Assembly (NCBI RefSeq): GCF_038630985.1
Contig: NZ_CP152049.1
Coordinates: 6,463,501 to 6,527,500, forward strand
Source: Paenibacillus sp. FSL H8-0548
GTDB taxonomy: Bacteria > Bacillota > Bacilli > Paenibacillales > Paenibacillaceae
DNA length: 64,000 nucleotides
Direction of reading: 5' to 3'
Below the pieces are notes generated by a model that was not told the origin of the DNA, made no database searches, and was given only the letters and a program-made list of their open reading frames with translations. Numbering within the stretch: position 1 is the first letter of the stretch; every line of letters starts with the position of its first letter. The position numbers were made by a program, and so were the translations under genes. This document shows, piece by piece, positions 26,448 to 35,422 of this stretch.

Positions 26448-27992
26448 TTATTTTATCGTTGCGTACCAGTCGTTAATTTCTTTCGAAGCGGCTTCCCCGC
26501 CCGACGACATGAACTTGGACTGGAAGTCGGCAAGGCCGTCGATAGACTCTGCGCCGGCGATTAACTTAACGGTGTAGTCGCCAAGCATCGTGCTGAGCTG
26601 TTGGTTCGACTTCGAATATTGCTGCATGTAGGGAGCAAGACCAAGCACGTTTTTGATTTTCGCTTCGGCAGGCTGCTCATTATTCAGGAAATTGAACGCT
26701 TCGAACATGACCGGGTTTTTACGAACGCGCGCTTGCCAATATTGCGGATAATTTTCTTCGTCTGTTCCAGCCATGTAGTTATTGGCCAGATTGCGCTCAT
26801 CGGTAAAGATCGGCTGAATCGGCTCATAAGCGCCGTCTACAACTTTATAGTGCGTGCCCTCGACCCCGATCGCCATATTTTTGAACGTTTCCGACTCTAG
26901 GCTCGCGTTAATCCATTTAATGGCTTCTTCTGGATGCTTCGATGCTTTCGGAATGTACGTCAGACGGTCGAATCCGGCATTTGCCGCGAATCCAGCTTCG
27001 CCGTTAGGACCTTTAAGCGCCGGAACGAAAGCGAATTGGGCTTCCGGCTTCGTCTTCGTAAGCGAATCCGCGATGGCCGGAATATCCGCCCAGTGAACGA
27101 CGATGGCGCCAGCCACGCCGCTTGCGAATTTCTCTTTCGCCGTAGCATCCTTGTTCACTACGAATTGGCGGTCGATCAGCCCTTGCTGATAGAGATTGCC
27201 TACAAAAGCGACATAGTCCTTAAACGCCGGGTCCATAACTCGCGGAACGAGATTGCCGTCTACGTCGTTCCACGCATTGGCGATGCCGAACGCACCTACC
27301 AGGTTGTCGATCAACGATTGATCGCCTTTAATCGTAAGCGGAACGTTGCGGTCGCCGTTGCCGCCCGGGTCCTTCTCCTTGAATTGCGTCAGCACGTTCG
27401 TCAGCTCATCTGTCGTCGTTGGCATGGAAAGTCCCAGCTTGTCGAGCCAATCCGTACGGATGAGGATGGAGCTGTTGATGTCGTACGTAACGGTTGTCGG
27501 GATGGCATACAGCTTGCCGTTCACCTTTAATGCCTCCATCGATTCCGGCTTTATGGCCGCTTTGATGTTGGGACCAAATTCTTCGATGAGCGGCGTCAAG
27601 TCGACAAGCGCTCCCTTCTGCGCATAGTCCGAATATAAAGCCATGTCGCTATAGGATGTGACGATGTCGTACGCTTCGCCGGAGGACATGATCAGGTTCA
27701 GCTTCTCAACCCATTTGTCTTGGGGCATCATATCGTATTGCACTTTGTAGCCCGTTTTGTCTTCAAGCAGTTTGGCTACCGGGTAAGCATTGTAATCATC
27801 GTTCTGCCATACGCTCAATCGCTTCAGGCCCGGCTTCTCCGCGTCCGGCTTGGCCGTCGCTTCGCTTCCTGTGTTCGCTCCGTTGCCGGAACCTTCGTTG
27901 TTCTTGCCGTTATTGCCAGAACAAGCGGCCATTGTCGTTACCAGAAACGCGGACATCGCCATGACGGACATAAGTTTGAATGCTTTTTGCAT
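26448..27992 (-). CDS. Extracellular sugar-binding lipoprotein
   Basis: 514 residues from ATG 27992, with AGGAGGG 8 bases upstream; a frame to 28010 adds six residues. Signal peptide ends in MAAC (Cys23) followed by a Gly/Asn-rich linker. Mature part has the LplA/LipO style: GEAYDIVTSYSDMALYSDYA, KLYAIPTTVTYD, and end motif SKEINDWYATIK. Partner of the two upstream permease genes. The last residues ASKEINDWYA resemble the corresponding end of the 10480-12270 protein. Confidence 0.92.
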   Translation of the reverse strand: MQKAFKLMSVMAMSAFLVTTMAACSGNNGKNNEGSGNGANTGSEATAKPDAEKPGLKRLSVWQNDDYNAYPVAKLLEDKTGYKVQYDMMPQDKWVEKLNLIMSSGEAYDIVTSYSDMALYSDYAQKGALVDLTPLIEEFGPNIKAAIKPESMEALKVNGKLYAIPTTVTYDINSSILIRTDWLDKLGLSMPTTTDELTNVLTQFKEKDPGGNGDRNVPLTIKGDQSLIDNLVGAFGIANAWNDVDGNLVPRVMDPAFKDYVAFVGNLYQQGLIDRQFVVNKDATAKEKFASGVAGAIVVHWADIPAIADSLTKTKPEAQFAFVPALKGPNGEAGFAANAGFDRLTYIPKASKHPEEAIKWINASLESETFKNMAIGVEGTHYKVVDGAYEPIQPIFTDERNLANNYMAGTDEENYPQYWQARVRKNPVMFEAFNFLNNEQPAEAKIKNVLGLAPYMQQYSKSNQQLSTMLGDYTVKLIAGAESIDGLADFQSKFMSSGGEAASKEINDWYATIK

Positions 27993-28063
27993 AATGAGAC
28001 CCTCCTGCAATTAGTGTAATCTATATCATTAAGTTTCCAACAACGTCCGTTGCAAGGGGCCGA

Positions 28064-28082
28064 TGCTCCGGTACCGGGAGCA
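28064..28082. other. GC-rich near-palindrome between permease and binding-protein genes
   Basis: TGCTCC and GGAGCA flank a GGTACC-containing centre. It lies in the 170-base gap 27993-28162, which otherwise shows no gene. It may be an RNA hairpin that protects the binding-protein message, or an operator. Confidence 0.35.
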
Positions 28083-28162
28083 CGATCGTGACGAGTAACA
28101 CAGGCAACGGACCTGTTGAAAAAGTTAATGCGCGTGTCAGCAAACCTTGACTAGATGTCGAT

Positions 28163-29038
28163 TCAACCTTTGACGGAACCGATCAGCATGCCTTTGATGA
28201 AATACTTCTGCAAGAACGGGTAAATGAGCAAGATCGGAATCGTGGATGCGATGACCGTTGCCGCCCGAACGCCCTCCGCCGGCACGTTCATGAGATCGTC
28301 GGCCGACTTGTCGATTGCCGAAGACGTATCCGCGTTCATGACGATGTCCTGCAGGTACAATTGCAGCGGCTTCAGCGCCGAGCTGTTGATGTACAGCATC
28401 GGGTTGAAGTAGTCGTTCCAATAATAGACGGCGTAGAACAGGCCGATCGTCGCCAGCACGGGGCCGCTTAGCGGCAAAATAATTCGGAACAGAATCGTCA
28501 GATTGTTAGCGCCTTCGATCTTGGCGGATTCCTCCAAGCTGGCTGGCAAGCTCTCAAAGTAACTCTTGATGACCAGCATGTTGAACACGCTGATGAGCGC
28601 CGGGAGAATGAGCGAGCCCAGATGGTTGATAAGCCCTAACTCGCGAACGAGCAAATAGTTCGGGATGATGCCCCCGTTAAACATCATCGTAAAGATGAAC
28701 AATACGATAATGTTGCCCATGCCGGGGAGCTCTCGCTTCGACAGCGGGTAAGCGGTCAGCGCCGTTACGAGCAGCGACGCGAAGGTACCTATGACCGTAA
28801 TGAGCAGCGATATCCACAGCGAGTTAAGAAACTGGCTGTTCGTGACGACGAATTTCATCGTGTCAAGCTGGAATCCGACCGGGAAAATCCCGACCTGACC
28901 CGACAGAATGGCCCATTCCTCGCTGATCGACTTGGACAAAATGTTAACGAACGGCAGCAGCGTAATAAGCCCCATCGCGATAAGCACAACATAGATCGAG
29001 CCATCGAGCATAAAATCTTTGGCGGTTCTCCTATACAT
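28163..29038 (-). CDS. Sugar ABC transporter permease, LplC/YtcP type
   Basis: 291 residues, six membrane helices, EAA loop LEESAKIEGANNLTILFRI and the LplC end YPFLQKYFIKGMLIGSVKG. AAGGAGG precedes the ATG. Follows the LplB-type gene by 12 bases. Paralogous to 8589-9467. Confidence 0.93.
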   Translation of the reverse strand: MYRRTAKDFMLDGSIYVVLIAMGLITLLPFVNILSKSISEEWAILSGQVGIFPVGFQLDTMKFVVTNSQFLNSLWISLLITVIGTFASLLVTALTAYPLSKRELPGMGNIIVLFIFTMMFNGGIIPNYLLVRELGLINHLGSLILPALISVFNMLVIKSYFESLPASLEESAKIEGANNLTILFRIILPLSGPVLATIGLFYAVYYWNDYFNPMLYINSSALKPLQLYLQDIVMNADTSSAIDKSADDLMNVPAEGVRAATVIASTIPILLIYPFLQKYFIKGMLIGSVKG

Positions 29039-29050
29039 GGTCGTTCCTCC

Positions 29051-29998
29051 TTACCAGATACTGCGATTCAGGAATTTGCGGCTGAGCATGTTGCCGATGA
29101 CGATAAGCAGGAAGCCGACAGCAGAGTTGAACAGGCCAACCGCCGTGCTGAAACTGTAATCCTGCTGGCCGAGTCCCATCCGGTACACGTAAGTGCCGAT
29201 GACGTCCCCGGATTCGTACACGAGCGGATTGTACATCGTCAGAATCTGTTCAGTCCCTGCTTCCAGCAGGCTGCCGATCCGCAGGATGAACATCAGAACG
29301 ATGATAGGCAGCATGCCCGGCAGCGAGATCGACCACATCTGTCTGATCCGCCCCGCCCCGTCGATGGCGGCGGCTTCGTATTGCTCCTGATCAATGCCCG
29401 CGATCGCGGCGATAAAGACGATGGCGTTCCAGCCGATTTCCTTCCACCCGGCCGTGAAGACGACCAAGCTGCGGAACAAGCTGTTGTCGGTAAAGAACGA
29501 GATCGGCTCTCCGCCGAACGAACGAATGATTTCGTTGACGATGCCGCCGCTTGGCGACAGGATGTTAAGGAATAATCCCGAGATAATGACCCATGATAGG
29601 AAATGGGGCAAATAGATGATCGTCTGGATCGTCCGCTTGAAGAACATGCGCCGCACTTCGTTGAGCATAAGCGCGATGACAATCGGTATCGGGAATAAAA
29701 TCGTTATTTTGTACAAGCTGATCAGCAGCGTATTGATAAGCACCTGCAGAAATTCTTCCGAATGCAGTAGTCTCTCGAACTGTTCCGTCCCTACCCACTC
29801 GCTGCCGGATATGCCGCTGAAGATGTTGAAGTCCTGGAAGGCGATGATGATGCCGTACATCGGCGTGTATTTGAACAATAACAAGAACACAAGGCCCGGT
29901 ATAAGCAGCAAATACATATCCAGGTTGCCTCGAATCAGCTTCCAGCGCCGTCCGCCGGCGCCAAGGAGAGCGCCTTCTCCTCCGCTACGTTTGCTCAC
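29051..29998 (-). CDS. Sugar ABC transporter permease, LplB type
   Basis: About 315 residues. LplB hallmarks LVFLLLFKYTPMYGIIIAF, YNPLVYESGDVIGTYVYRMGL and EAA loop QYEAAAIDGAGRIRQMWS. Two GTG codons, 30007 and 29998, are possible; the second has AGGTGG 5 bases before it and is chosen. First gene of the operon, unlike region 12270-5153 where the binding protein comes first. Confidence 0.92.
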   Translation of the reverse strand: MSKRSGGEGALLGAGGRRWKLIRGNLDMYLLLIPGLVFLLLFKYTPMYGIIIAFQDFNIFSGISGSEWVGTEQFERLLHSEEFLQVLINTLLISLYKITILFPIPIVIALMLNEVRRMFFKRTIQTIIYLPHFLSWVIISGLFLNILSPSGGIVNEIIRSFGGEPISFFTDNSLFRSLVVFTAGWKEIGWNAIVFIAAIAGIDQEQYEAAAIDGAGRIRQMWSISLPGMLPIIVLMFILRIGSLLEAGTEQILTMYNPLVYESGDVIGTYVYRMGLGQQDYSFSTAVGLFNSAVGFLLIVIGNMLSRKFLNRSIW

Positions 29999-30121
29999 GT
30001 TCTCCACCTACTTTTCTCTGTCTTGTCTCCAATTATAGGAGAGGCGGCGGGGGTTTAGTAGCGGTCGATCCTTTTATTTCTGGTCTTATCCGACACAGTT
30101 TGGGAATGAACCATGCAACGC

Positions 30122-30149
30122 AAAAAACACAAAGCCCTCCACCGGCCTT
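30122..30149 (-). terminator. Terminator after the 30296-31909 regulator gene
   Basis: On the minus strand AAGGCC-GGTGGA-GGGCTT (one mismatch) is followed by TGTGTTTTTT. An outer AACGCAA/TTGCGTT pair (30117-30154) encloses it. The remaining bases of the 30000-30295 gap hold only an unexplained open stretch described under findings. Confidence 0.55.
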
Positions 30150-30295
30150 GCGTTCATCTTCTTTCTAACTTAGAATTTTGATGCCGTCCTTTCGGCGGCC
30201 CGGGCAAACCGAGCGGCCCTCGGACAATATACTGGACGTGCCACAATCCACGACGGCTCCCGTTCTCGGTGATTTCGGCCAGCCATGGGTCCTCT

Positions 30296-31909
30296 TCATA
30301 AACTGTTCTTAAATTCTTGTGGAGTCATCCCATAGTGAGACTTAAACAGCTTAATAAAATACTGCGGTTTCTGATAGCCAACTTCATGCGCAATTTGACT
30401 GATCTTCAAATCCTTCTGCTTCAACAATTGGACCGCTTTCTCCATTCGCAGGCGAAGCACATAGTTTGAGAAGTTCTCTCCCGTTTCCTGCTTAAATAAG
30501 TTGGATACATATACGGGATGCAGATTAACATGATCAGCTACTGTTTGAAGGGTTATATCTTTGATATTTTCTTGTATAAATCGGCGAATCCGTTCCATCA
30601 AGTCAAACCGTATATTGTCTGAACGGCTGTCGCTGTAAGCTTTGATTTGGACATAGCTGCCGAAAGCCCATTCTTTTAACGGCTCCAAACTCCAACTGGC
30701 ATCAATTTTCAGCATTTTCTCGATATCTCTTCCAAAAACTTCAAAGATCCGTTTGCCCTTCTTGTGCAAATAATAGGCGTAGGTTTGTAGCAAGGTAACA
30801 TAGATTTCAAGCCCGTATTCACGGGCCCCGCTGCCTGCGCCTTCAAGCTCATCGAATATCCGGGTCAGCTTACTCTCAAATGCCGTCCACTGTTCAATAT
30901 CAATTAACTCCATTAACGTTTGGGAACGATAAAGCTCCGCAAGCGGTTGGATTTCGAAAACTTCTTTCTTTTGCGTCACATGAAAAAAGCTTTCCGTCTG
31001 ATTTCCTATGTAATCGGTATATATGGATAATGAAGAGTGGTACATGGACAATATGTCCTTTGGGAATCCTCCCCAATTGCTAAGTACAATGGAAACCTTC
31101 GATTTTAAATATAATTTGATTTGATGCTGGGAGAGCCTGGCCAAGTCTTCTATTATTGCGGAGTTATCTATGTCTGATTGTTCTATTGAACTTGCTTGAA
31201 CCAGAAAAATCAAATAATCATGCGAATCTTTGCAATGCATCACATTAAATTTATTCGAAAAAACCTCTTCTACGATGTTAAACATGGCATATTCGATCAA
31301 AGAGAGACTATAAAGATCCGTATTCGAATAATCCTCCTCTACTCTCATGCATAAGAGGATAGCCTCTTTTTCAACAGAAAAGGGAAGCCCATAGAGATGG
31401 ATCTTCTCCTTTAAATCAGATATAGGGTAATTTTTGCCGGAGATCAATTCATATAAGAACATTTCTCTTAATTTGGGCAAGCTTTCTCGGAAACGGTAAA
31501 CAAATTTCTGCTGATTCAGCAGCTCATTTCCTTCTTCTGTAATTCGATTAATAATGTTTCGAAGGGTTTGTTCCAATTCCTCATTCGATACCGGCTTCAA
31601 GAGATAGTCACTTACTTGCTGTTGGATGGCTTCCTTCGCATATTGAAACTCATCAAATCCGGTTATAATAACCGCTTTTGTATTTTTCCATTTCTCATTG
31701 ATTCGGGCGATCAACTCTAGTCCAGTCATTCCGTTCATATGGATATCCGTTACCACGATATCAACGGAACGGTAATTGAGCAGCTCCAAGGCCTCCTCGC
31801 CGGAATAGGCTTTATAAACATTAGTGATCCCCATTTGCTCCCACGGAAGTCCAATTGCCAGACTGTCAACCAAATGTGTGTGGTCGTCCACGATCAATAT
31901 TTCGAACAT
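30296..31909 (-). CDS. YesN-type response regulator with AraC output domain
   Basis: 537 residues. Receiver with Asp8/Asp9, Asp55 in VVTDIHMNGMTG, Lys105 in DYLLKPV; long linker; AraC domain (about 430-535) with ITLQTVADHVNLHPVYVSNLFK and IAHEVGYQKPQYFIKLFK, ending MTPQEFK. AGGAGG lies 7 bases before the ATG and 17 bases separate it from its kinase. Receiver and linker closely parallel the regulator at 5153-6769. Confidence 0.93.
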   Translation of the reverse strand: MFEILIVDDHTHLVDSLAIGLPWEQMGITNVYKAYSGEEALELLNYRSVDIVVTDIHMNGMTGLELIARINEKWKNTKAVIITGFDEFQYAKEAIQQQVSDYLLKPVSNEELEQTLRNIINRITEEGNELLNQQKFVYRFRESLPKLREMFLYELISGKNYPISDLKEKIHLYGLPFSVEKEAILLCMRVEEDYSNTDLYSLSLIEYAMFNIVEEVFSNKFNVMHCKDSHDYLIFLVQASSIEQSDIDNSAIIEDLARLSQHQIKLYLKSKVSIVLSNWGGFPKDILSMYHSSLSIYTDYIGNQTESFFHVTQKKEVFEIQPLAELYRSQTLMELIDIEQWTAFESKLTRIFDELEGAGSGAREYGLEIYVTLLQTYAYYLHKKGKRIFEVFGRDIEKMLKIDASWSLEPLKEWAFGSYVQIKAYSDSRSDNIRFDLMERIRRFIQENIKDITLQTVADHVNLHPVYVSNLFKQETGENFSNYVLRLRMEKAVQLLKQKDLKISQIAHEVGYQKPQYFIKLFKSHYGMTPQEFKNSL

Positions 31910-31926
31910 CCTTGTCCCTCCTTAGG

Positions 31927-33639
31927 TCAAGATACGTCTTCCCTGTTGCTCCAACATAATTCTACGCAAAGTCCACCTAATTCCGATTGGCTGAGCAGCA
32001 AGCCTGAGTCGCCACCGTACATCAAACGTAGTCGTTGATGTACATTTTTCAGGCCGGATTCTATTTCTTCATTGCTCGATTGAATCTTCCTTCTAATCGA
32101 CTCGATCACTGCATAATCAATTCCTGTGCCCGTATCCTCAACCGCTACATGGTTCATGCTATCTTCCCGCCAACACCTAATTCGAATCATTCCATATTCC
32201 GAATGATTATTGAACGAATGAAGGATTACATTTTCAACAAGCGGCTGTACGATCAAGCGTGGAATTTCCAAGTCTTCCATCTGCGGCTCGACCTCGATAT
32301 GAAATTCAAAATCATCTCTCAGCATGCAATGGATCTCTAGATAGAAATGAACCAAGTCCAATTCTTCTTTCAGCTTCACCATCTTGTTCCCCGTCTTGGT
32401 CGTGTAACGATAGTATTTGCTCAAATTCATAGTCATTGAAATGGCGGCTTTGTCTTCACTCAGCTCAATCATACTTTTGATATAAGCAAGCGTGTTGTAC
32501 AGAAAATGCGGATTGATCTGCGATTGCAGCTGCTTCAGCGTCGCATCCTTTGAGCGGAGCTGTTCTTTAAACACGTCCTCGATCAGTTTCTCTATTTTTG
32601 ACGCCATGGAGTTGAATTTTTCATAAAGAAATCGATATTCCCCTTTGGGCTTGTCTACCATCCTTACGGAATAAATACCTTTTTCGATCAAATTCATGTT
32701 CTGAATCAGCTTCCGGAATGGGATCTGAATATTTCGATACATCACAAAAGCAAGATACGCCCCCATAAACAGAAGCATTCCGCTTATCACATAAAACATC
32801 GTCTGATTCCGACTAATTGGTGCCATAATATGACTGATGGGGACGTAATCAACCAGATACCAGCCTAATGATTCCAGCTTTTGATAGTGGACCTGAAACC
32901 TCGTCTTGTCGGATTTAAGCAGCATGTATCCGCTTTCCATCGAACTGTCGATCTCTCTAAGCCTAGGAAGAAATTCGTCAATTTGATCTACATTTACGGA
33001 ATAATTATGAATAGGGTCCGCTCCTGGATGATAGAGGAACGGATCTCCCGAACCATTCGCTTTAAATTCAGATAAAGCACTTCGCAAGGCTGCCACGCCG
33101 AATTTAAGCACTACTCTCATATGCGCCTCGCCTGACTCCGCTGAGTTTTCGGGATAAGACAATATTTCCATGAAATAATCTTCATTAGGATCGGAATAAT
33201 ATTGCCAAAATGTATCCTGCGCAGGAAACTCTTTGGGGAGCGCATTTAAGCTGGAGTTGCTTTTGATGACGATTCCGGTACGAGGATAGAGAACAGCAAT
33301 CACTGCTTTCCAATCACCGTAACCGGCAAGTCGATTAATTTCTTCAGAGACCGTTCGATTGATTCTATATTTATCTAAGACATCGTCAAGCAAATCAGGG
33401 TAGGCTAAATTTCGTACATCCGTGCTTTCGTACAGCATTTTTTTATAGGTATCCAGTCGAAAAAACAACTGATCCAATTGGTTGGCGAACGTTTCAATCT
33501 GATATTGCTTCACCTTAATAATTTCGTCAGTCAATACACGCGTACTTGTTCGATTCGACACCGCAAATAGGAGTAGGATTGGGATAAGTAAAATCAACAA
33601 AGTGGCTATTAGTTTTGTGAATATGCTGAATCTGCTCAT
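31927..33639 (-). CDS. YesM-type sensor histidine kinase
   Basis: 570 residues from ATG 33639, with GAGAGGAC 9 bases upstream; the open frame continues to 33672 without a ribosome site. Membrane helices near 5-25 and 285-305. The extracellular part contains DPFLYHPGADPI, as in the kinase at 6787-8541. His378 in QSQINPHFLYNTLA; ATPase motifs ENVILHSFNNH and VEDTGTGID. Co-transcribed with an SBP-like protein and no permeases. Confidence 0.93.
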   Translation of the reverse strand: MSRFSIFTKLIATLLILLIPILLLFAVSNRTSTRVLTDEIIKVKQYQIETFANQLDQLFFRLDTYKKMLYESTDVRNLAYPDLLDDVLDKYRINRTVSEEINRLAGYGDWKAVIAVLYPRTGIVIKSNSSLNALPKEFPAQDTFWQYYSDPNEDYFMEILSYPENSAESGEAHMRVVLKFGVAALRSALSEFKANGSGDPFLYHPGADPIHNYSVNVDQIDEFLPRLREIDSSMESGYMLLKSDKTRFQVHYQKLESLGWYLVDYVPISHIMAPISRNQTMFYVISGMLLFMGAYLAFVMYRNIQIPFRKLIQNMNLIEKGIYSVRMVDKPKGEYRFLYEKFNSMASKIEKLIEDVFKEQLRSKDATLKQLQSQINPHFLYNTLAYIKSMIELSEDKAAISMTMNLSKYYRYTTKTGNKMVKLKEELDLVHFYLEIHCMLRDDFEFHIEVEPQMEDLEIPRLIVQPLVENVILHSFNNHSEYGMIRIRCWREDSMNHVAVEDTGTGIDYAVIESIRRKIQSSNEEIESGLKNVHQRLRLMYGGDSGLLLSQSELGGLCVELCWSNREDVS

Positions 33640-33673
33640 AATCGATCGTCCTCTCAAATTCGGGCTCAGCATC

Positions 33674-35194
33674 TTAATGTTGGAGTTGGAATTCCGAGAA
33701 CTGTTTTTTCAATTCTTCAAAAACAACGTCAAAGCCTGCTTTCTTAAGAGCTGCGATTGCATCTTCATAATACTCATCATAACTGGCCAAGCCAAAATTG
33801 ATGGGCTCGAATTTTTCCTTATAGACCGCCATGACCTGGGCTATCTCATTTTTGACGGACGCCTCATTGAAATGAAATCCGAATAATTTGGAAATGCGCG
33901 AGTTTTCATCATTCGTAAGCATGTCATCAATAATATCATCCTCTACACTGGCAGGTGCGAGAAAATAATCCTTGTTTCGCCACATCCATTCGTATATTAA
34001 CTGGTCATTGGTCAATTGCTTAATTTTACCATTCTCCAGTTCATAGTCCTTTCCCTCTACCCCATAAACAATAAAATTATAATTATCTTTGTTTTGCAAA
34101 ATCCAATTCATAAACATCATCGCCCGTTCAGGATTTTCCGATGCCTCCGTTATCATAAAGGCTTCATTGCTTGGGGTAGTAATAAACTTCGGTTTCTCCT
34201 TTGCAAGATAATACTCGCGGAGCCTGGCATTCGGATCAGCATTCCGTGCCGTTTGCAGGTTCTCCATTGCCCTGGAGACCGCACCTACTCGAAATAGAAG
34301 CTTTCCTGCATTCTCCTGATCGATCTTCGCTGCCGGATTGCCCACTAGATTCTTGTCAATGATGCCCATCTTCACCCATGACTCACGCAATTGAGCCGCT
34401 TTTTTATATAAATCAGACTCTACATAGCTCAGAATCTCTCCAGAGTCCTCATCAACCACAAATAACAATCGCTCATCCAATGAAGAGTAATTTCGATCTG
34501 TCAATTCACGCCACAACATTTCATGGCCTCGGTCCGTTTCCAAATAGCCATAATAACTTGGATCTATGGTTTGCATTCTTTCGAAAAAAAGCTCGAGATC
34601 AGCGATTGTCTTAATTTCTGACATGCTGACCTTCTCTAGCAAATCCTGGCGAACCATGACGGAAGAGAATTTCCCTGCAGACGTAAATGCCTGAGACGGT
34701 ATCGCCCAGAGCTTCTCATCGATCCGATTCTGCTTGAAGTTTTCATCAGGAATATGTTGAATAAGATCCTGCCCATATTGGTTCAGCAGCTCATCTAAAG
34801 GCTGAATATAACCTTTCGTGTAATAAACAGAGACGAATGGTGCGCCATACCAGAACAAATCGTACTTTTCTCCGGTGGATAAGGCCAGTTCTAATTTTTG
34901 TTGGTAATTAGACCAAGGAATATAAGTCAAGTCAAGCTTCATATTTAAATCTTTCTTAAGTCGATCATTCAATTCATTCTCAACGAAGTCGCCCATGCGC
35001 GCCGACAGATCGCCAGGCATAATTACTTTCAATGTGACAAATGATTCTGGCACATCTTCCGCTTGCTTATCCGCTGCATCTGCATTGTGGTATCCCGTCG
35101 AATTCGATAGGTCGGGTCCGCTATATTTGCTGTAAAGGATGTACATCAGAGATATGAAAAGTATGGCAACTATTCCAATAACAGCAGGTTTCAT
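33674..35194 (-). CDS. Membrane-anchored solute-binding-protein-like protein, probable co-sensor
   Basis: 506 residues. Binding-protein fold (IPWSNYQQKLELALSTGEKYDLFWYG, PLDELLNQYG, AMMFMNWILQ). Instead of a lipobox it has an uncleaved-looking N-terminal helix (VIGIVAILFISLMYILY) with no Cys near its end, so it is probably tethered by that helix. It lies 34 bases before the YesM gene and no permease gene is nearby. Its role may be to present a ligand to the kinase. ATG at 35194 has AAAGGAGG 12 bases upstream; a TTG at 35206 directly abuts that site and is unlikely. Confidence 0.82.
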   Translation of the reverse strand: MKPAVIGIVAILFISLMYILYSKYSGPDLSNSTGYHNADAADKQAEDVPESFVTLKVIMPGDLSARMGDFVENELNDRLKKDLNMKLDLTYIPWSNYQQKLELALSTGEKYDLFWYGAPFVSVYYTKGYIQPLDELLNQYGQDLIQHIPDENFKQNRIDEKLWAIPSQAFTSAGKFSSVMVRQDLLEKVSMSEIKTIADLELFFERMQTIDPSYYGYLETDRGHEMLWRELTDRNYSSLDERLLFVVDEDSGEILSYVESDLYKKAAQLRESWVKMGIIDKNLVGNPAAKIDQENAGKLLFRVGAVSRAMENLQTARNADPNARLREYYLAKEKPKFITTPSNEAFMITEASENPERAMMFMNWILQNKDNYNFIVYGVEGKDYELENGKIKQLTNDQLIYEWMWRNKDYFLAPASVEDDIIDDMLTNDENSRISKLFGFHFNEASVKNEIAQVMAVYKEKFEPINFGLASYDEYYEDAIAALKKAGFDVVFEELKKQFSEFQLQH

Positions 35195-35373
35195 CGAAAA
35201 ACACAACCTCCTTTACCATTGAACCTCAATGCTAGTCTACACTAATTCTATCAAAGTGAATATGATACTACCATGAAGGCTTCTACCCTTAACAAAGGGC
35301 AATACGTTTCAAAATATTCGATACGGAAGTGGGGCTCAGAGCCACATTTATGTACGAAAAGGAGAGATAAAAC

Positions 35374-35406
35374 AGGAGCACATGAATGCTAATGTCATGT
35401 GCTCCT
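35374..35406 (-). terminator. Terminator of the 6.4-kb S-layer gene
   Basis: AGGAGCACATG (35374-35384) pairs with CATGTGCTCCT (35396-35406), an eleven-pair stem. On the minus strand it is followed by GTTTTAT. Sits 17 bases after the stop codon. Confidence 0.85.
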
Positions 35407-35422
35407 TTATTTAGTTCAACAT

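Noticed and set aside
26934..27530. 198-codon plus-strand open frame opposite the binding-protein gene
   Set aside because: Antisense to a clear gene with lipobox and family motifs; GC-driven.
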